Below, one piece after another: positions 60,932-64,000 of a stretch of DNA of 64,000 bases. Under the pieces are notes generated by a model. It had not been told where the DNA came from, did not search any database, and was given only the letters and a program-made list of their open reading frames with translations. The translations under genes and the position numbers were made by a program. Numbering within the stretch: the first letter of the stretch is position 1; every line of letters starts with the position of its first letter. This DNA is from Actinomucor elegans (taxonomy: Eukaryota; Mucoromycota; Mucoromycetes; Mucorales; Mucoraceae), in assembly GCA_026027325.1 (NCBI GenBank), contig JAMSLZ010000008.1:1116001-1180000 (forward strand), written 5' to 3'.

Positions 60932-60990
60932 CCTTTCTCTTTCTTTCTTTCTCTCTCTCTCTCTCTCTCTTCTCGTCTCTTCTCTTCTCT
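60932..60990 (+). repeat. CT-rich microsatellite
   Basis: (TTTC)n then (CT)n then TCTCTT repeats in the short spacer between the convergent ARID2-like and Lines-like genes; probably in both 3' UTR regions. Confidence 0.8.
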
Positions 60991-61088
60991 TGCATATTAG
61001 AACACTTCCTTTTCTCCATTGTAGATATTTTATAGAAAAAAATCCCCCCAAAAAACTTATAGCTAATAATACATAATGAAAACCCAAT

Positions 61089-62324
61089 TTAAAGAGGAAA
61101 GTGCTTGTCCCAAAAGCTGATGATACAATCTTCAAGCGCCATTAAACGTTTAATAAGTGGTCTTGCGTCGTAAGGAAATCCATCGCCTGCAAGAACAAGA
61201 ATGGTCTTGGCAAGGATATCTAGGACAATATCCACATGGATTGGTATACCTTTTTGTTCAGCAATCACGAGTAGAGATACGAAAAGGATATCCCGGCTTG
61301 CATGGGCGGCATAACGCGTCAGATAGTCTAAAAAGCTGCATTCGTTTCCCAACAGTAGGTCAATGATAATATCATGCGTGTTCCCGCAACGATAAAGGAA
61401 ATACAAAAAGAGGTAGTGCTCAGTCATACCAAGGCTCTGTATAAAAGCCATTGGAAACTTTTTCCTTCGTAACTGACCAATGGCCAACACCGTATCTAGC
61501 AGAAAGACTGTATCATCGTCATTTGCGCAACAGATATCAAACAGCACCTGCTTGAAATCAACGTCTGGATGGCTTTTGTAAATGTCTACAACATAAAACT
61601 GAGTTCAACACAAAGAAAAAAAAATTCGATAACTGTTTTATATAGACTTACCAAGGACTTTTTTCTTTAGCGAACCAAATTGGTCCTGCTGTACATTTGG
61701 ATTCAAAAGTATCTTGAGTGTCATGTGCACTGCTATCTTGATAGTTTCTCTGTCAAAACATTTGGCTGTATTATAAAAGAATTCTGTGTATTCATCAGAG
61801 CACATCAATTTCAGATCGTCTTTGGTCATTGTCTTTTGACATTGATTAATAAACTGCTTGAGATTATCAATGTAAATCTGCAAATTATCAGCATAGGGTA
61901 TCATGCGACTACATAATTCCATCGATTTGCGACGTACATAGATCGATTCATGATGCCATAATGGAGAAGCAAGCTGAAGGAATTGCTGTTGCACGATTGT
62001 AGTTAGAATGGTAGGATCGTTTTTAACAAGATCAATCATGCAGATGATGAGCGGATAGGGTGGATTACTGGATGCAGTAGATACTTTTTGAAGAATGAAT
62101 GCAATGAGTGCTTTGCTGTGCAGGTGAGATGCGCAAACGGATGTCAAGGAACATGATCGAGCATGTTTTAGTATTAAGTGTAAAAAGTCAAGTAGATCTT
62201 GCTCTGATTCTTCTCGTGTCTCTTTTTTGATTTTATCGAGTAACAGATCACTGCTTTCTGGCATGTGTTGTATAATATTTAGATAAATGTCATTGTTTCT
62301 TTGATATATTAAATAGTGATCCAT
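61089..62324 (-). CDS. Lines-like protein (LINS family); 5' end uncertain
   Basis: Two exons seen, complement(61089..61585, 61652..62324), 389 aa from the first in-frame ATG. The frame is open upstream to about 62402 (PPALKPLGDILFIYLIA precedes the methionine) but contains no other ATG, so an additional 5' exon is likely. The product is helical. The C-terminal exon resembles the conserved part of Lines/LINS1: FLYRCGNTHDIIIDLLLGNE, FLDYLTRYAAH and a final GDGFPYDARPLIKRL, matching the 'H-DxLIDxLL-xExxFLxYLxRY ... FPYxxxPLxxxL' pattern. Lines proteins of insects, mammals and plants are of poorly known molecular function; in flies Lines is a nuclear/cytoplasmic regulator of segmentation. Recognition is from memory of the pattern and is not certain. 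Confidence 0.55.
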
Positions 62325-62402
62325 AGCAATTAAGTAGATAAAAAGAATATCTCCAAGAGGTTTTAGTGCTGGCGGCACGATTATAATAAACTGCCCGACG
62401 GA

Positions 62403-63659
62403 TGGCCTTTATTTTAGCTTTAAGCTGCATTAATTTGTCAATAGTTCCATATATTTGAATATATTTTTATTCGATCTTTGCATCATCTGGTGTGCACTCA
62501 AATACCCTACAACCTTTGTTGTTGCGCTTGGTATTTTCTTATCTAAGCTTTTTTTTTTTTACTAAGGCACACCTTGCTGAGCTTACCTACCACAATCATT
62601 TTAATCTCCTTCTACCAATAGAAATCTTAAAAGTTGTGTATAGGAACTTCGTCTAGCAATAATTGATCTTTTACAACAGAAAGTGTTTTCTCACATTGCC
62701 CTGATTTTTGAAATTATTCAACTATTTTTTTTTTCGATATAAGGTTCCTAAATCAAATATATCAGTAGACTTTTTTTGATATAGAAAAAAGAAATCAACT
62801 TTTTAGCGTAAAGCCCCGAATCCCAGAGTATGCAATTGAACATTTTAAGCAGAAACGCGTTATGAACTTTACACTTTTGGTGCACAATTAATTTCTCATT
62901 ATTATTTTATTTCCTTATAACACCAATTAGCGAGTGGTTAAAAAAAATAGGTATATAATAATAAACAAATAAATAAAAATAGTGAACATTAAGCCATTAA
63001 TTATCGTGAAGTAGAAGCCGTGCCATTGTTTGATCATTCTTTTAATGCGATTTTGATTTGTGATTTCTGCTGTGCGTTTAAAGTTCTTGCCAGCTGAGTA
63101 TAAATCTGAAACGTTAACTTATCCAATATGATTATAAACTGAGAGTACAATTCATTCTGCGTTCTAATTTTTGGGTGCCGTTTATTATTATCTCAATATT
63201 TTATCTAAATTTCCGCAAGAAGTATGGCATGATCTTTAGTTCATTCAATGAGTAGCAGAGTTATTCACTGATTTTACGGATGAAATATTTACTAATCGAG
63301 ACATCTATACTATATCTATGGAGCATCAAACATGAGAAATCTAATATTCCAAGGAATCTCGTGGCTTCTAACTGGACGTATTTTCATGATGCGCTATTGT
63401 TTGTAACTCCTTAAGCCGATGAAGATGATGATGACGTGTACTGAAAGCTTCTCATTTGATGGGAATTTTTTTTTTTCCCTCTCGTATAAGACTCTGCCCT
63501 TTTGTATTGTTTCTTTTTATTTAGTTTTACCCTTTTGATTGGAAGAGATCATTGTCCTATCACATTTACTCTCTTCTTTTAACTTGACAGGTCCAAAGTT
63601 CTCCGCAAAAATCAAATCGAAAATCAAATCTATTGTACTAGTTTCGCATATATAACAGA
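62403..63659. other. Divergent intergenic region
   Basis: About 1.26 kb. The part next to the Lines-like gene may hold a missing 5' exon. An ACGCGT occurs at 62855-62860. The last 150 bp before 63660 contain T/C-rich tracts, a probable promoter of the Q-rich gene. Nothing else recognised. Confidence 0.45.
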
Positions 63660-64000
63660 ATGAACACTTTTGCAGATCCCAACGCTGGTCAAAACCAACA
63701 GTTGCAAGCCACTTCTCAACCTGCTGCTAGTTCCGCTCCTACTCAAGAAGCCATGGTAAATAAATAGAAGCTCTCTTTGTAAGTAACAAGATGCTTACCT
63801 ATAATTATAGACTGAAGCTCATGGTTCGCCCTATCAAAGACAGCAACAACAACAACAGCAAGCTCAACAACCCCAAACTCAACAACCAGGTCAACAGCCT
63901 CAAACTCAACAACCCCAACCACAACAACCTCAGCATATGGCTTATGCCCAACAACACGTCTCCATGGTAAGCTTCTATACTTAATTCGCGTTCTTGCTTT
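63660..64000 (+). CDS. Glutamine-rich protein, 5' end (truncated by window edge)
   Basis: Exons 63660..63755 and 63811..63966, then an intron (GTAAGC) that runs off the right edge. The 84 residues visible are low complexity: MNTFADPNAGQNQQ, Ala/Ser/Gln, then long Gln/Pro repeats (QQQQQQQAQQPQTQQPGQQP) and HMAYAQQHVSM. Intron 1 is 55 bp, phase 0. Such N-termini occur in RNA-binding proteins and transcription factors, but the visible part does not decide. The ATG follows a pyrimidine-rich leader and is the first in frame. Confidence 0.6.

Noticed and set aside
62324..62402. Lines-like start at the GTG near 62378
   Set aside because: A non-ATG start is unlikely in a nuclear fungal gene; the open extension is more likely part of an exon with an unseen upstream start.

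Overview
The window looks like nuclear DNA of an early-diverging filamentous fungus, most likely Mucoromycota (Mucorales-like). The DNA is AT-rich. Genes are split by many short introns of about 45-70 bp with GTAAG-type donors. The gene set is typical fungal (two chitin-metabolism genes, a RhoGAP-type LIM protein, a PAS-GATA regulator, a Pho85-type cyclin). It also includes families that Ascomycota commonly lack: a MYSM1-like SANT-JAMM protease, a FET-type RNA-binding protein and a Lines-like protein. There are no operons; genes are single units separated by 0.2-6 kb.

Layout. 1-425 (-): 5' part of a LIM-domain gene running off the left edge. 553-2861 (-): ELG1/ATAD5-like clamp unloader. 4882-8406 (+): RPAP1. 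8660-8968 (+): small CxxC protein. 8969-14893: gene desert with degenerate repeats. 14894-16498 (+): NPRL2/Npr2. 16902-18254 (+): GPI-type chitin deacetylase. 18472-18951 (-): Tim9. 18952-24620: long region of decayed coding fragments. 24621-26837 (+): PAS-GATA white-collar-like regulator. 26838-29754: desert. 29755-31972 (+): prolyl-tRNA synthetase. 33730-37930 (-): divergent chitin synthase. 37931-41707: desert. 41708-42842 (-): Pho80/Pcl cyclin. 43695-44940 (-): FET-type RNA-binding protein. 46237-49622 (+): 13-exon helical-repeat protein. 50755-52986 (+): SANT-JAMM deubiquitinase. 53849-55886 (-): SUN protein. 57988-60825 (+): ARID2/Rsc9-like remodeler subunit. 61089-62324 or beyond (-): Lines-like protein. 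63660 to right edge (+): 5' end of a Q-rich protein.

Functional themes. Nuclear functions dominate: transcription (RPAP1, ARID2/Rsc9, SANT-JAMM protease, PAS-GATA), RNA binding (FET), replication (ELG1) and nuclear envelope (SUN). The cell wall is served by the chitin synthase and chitin deacetylase, nutrient signalling by NPRL2 and the Pcl cyclin. ACGCGT or ACGCGAAA boxes, which resemble the yeast MBF/SBF cell-cycle elements, lie close upstream of ELG1, FET, the SANT-JAMM gene and RPAP1. Exon structures were assembled by hand from splice signals and reading phase. Every complete model closes in frame, but the Lines-like start and one PAS-GATA intron remain uncertain.

Most notable points: an intact chitin-synthase gene without the canonical QRRRW and GEDR motifs; a fungal SANT-JAMM histone-deubiquitinase candidate without SWIRM; a dispersed degenerate repeat family in nearly every long intergenic region; a cluster of decayed, unidentified multi-exon genes at 19-23 kb; GC-AG introns and a 22-nt exon in the helical-repeat gene. 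I found no CRISPR array, rRNA or convincing tRNA by eye.
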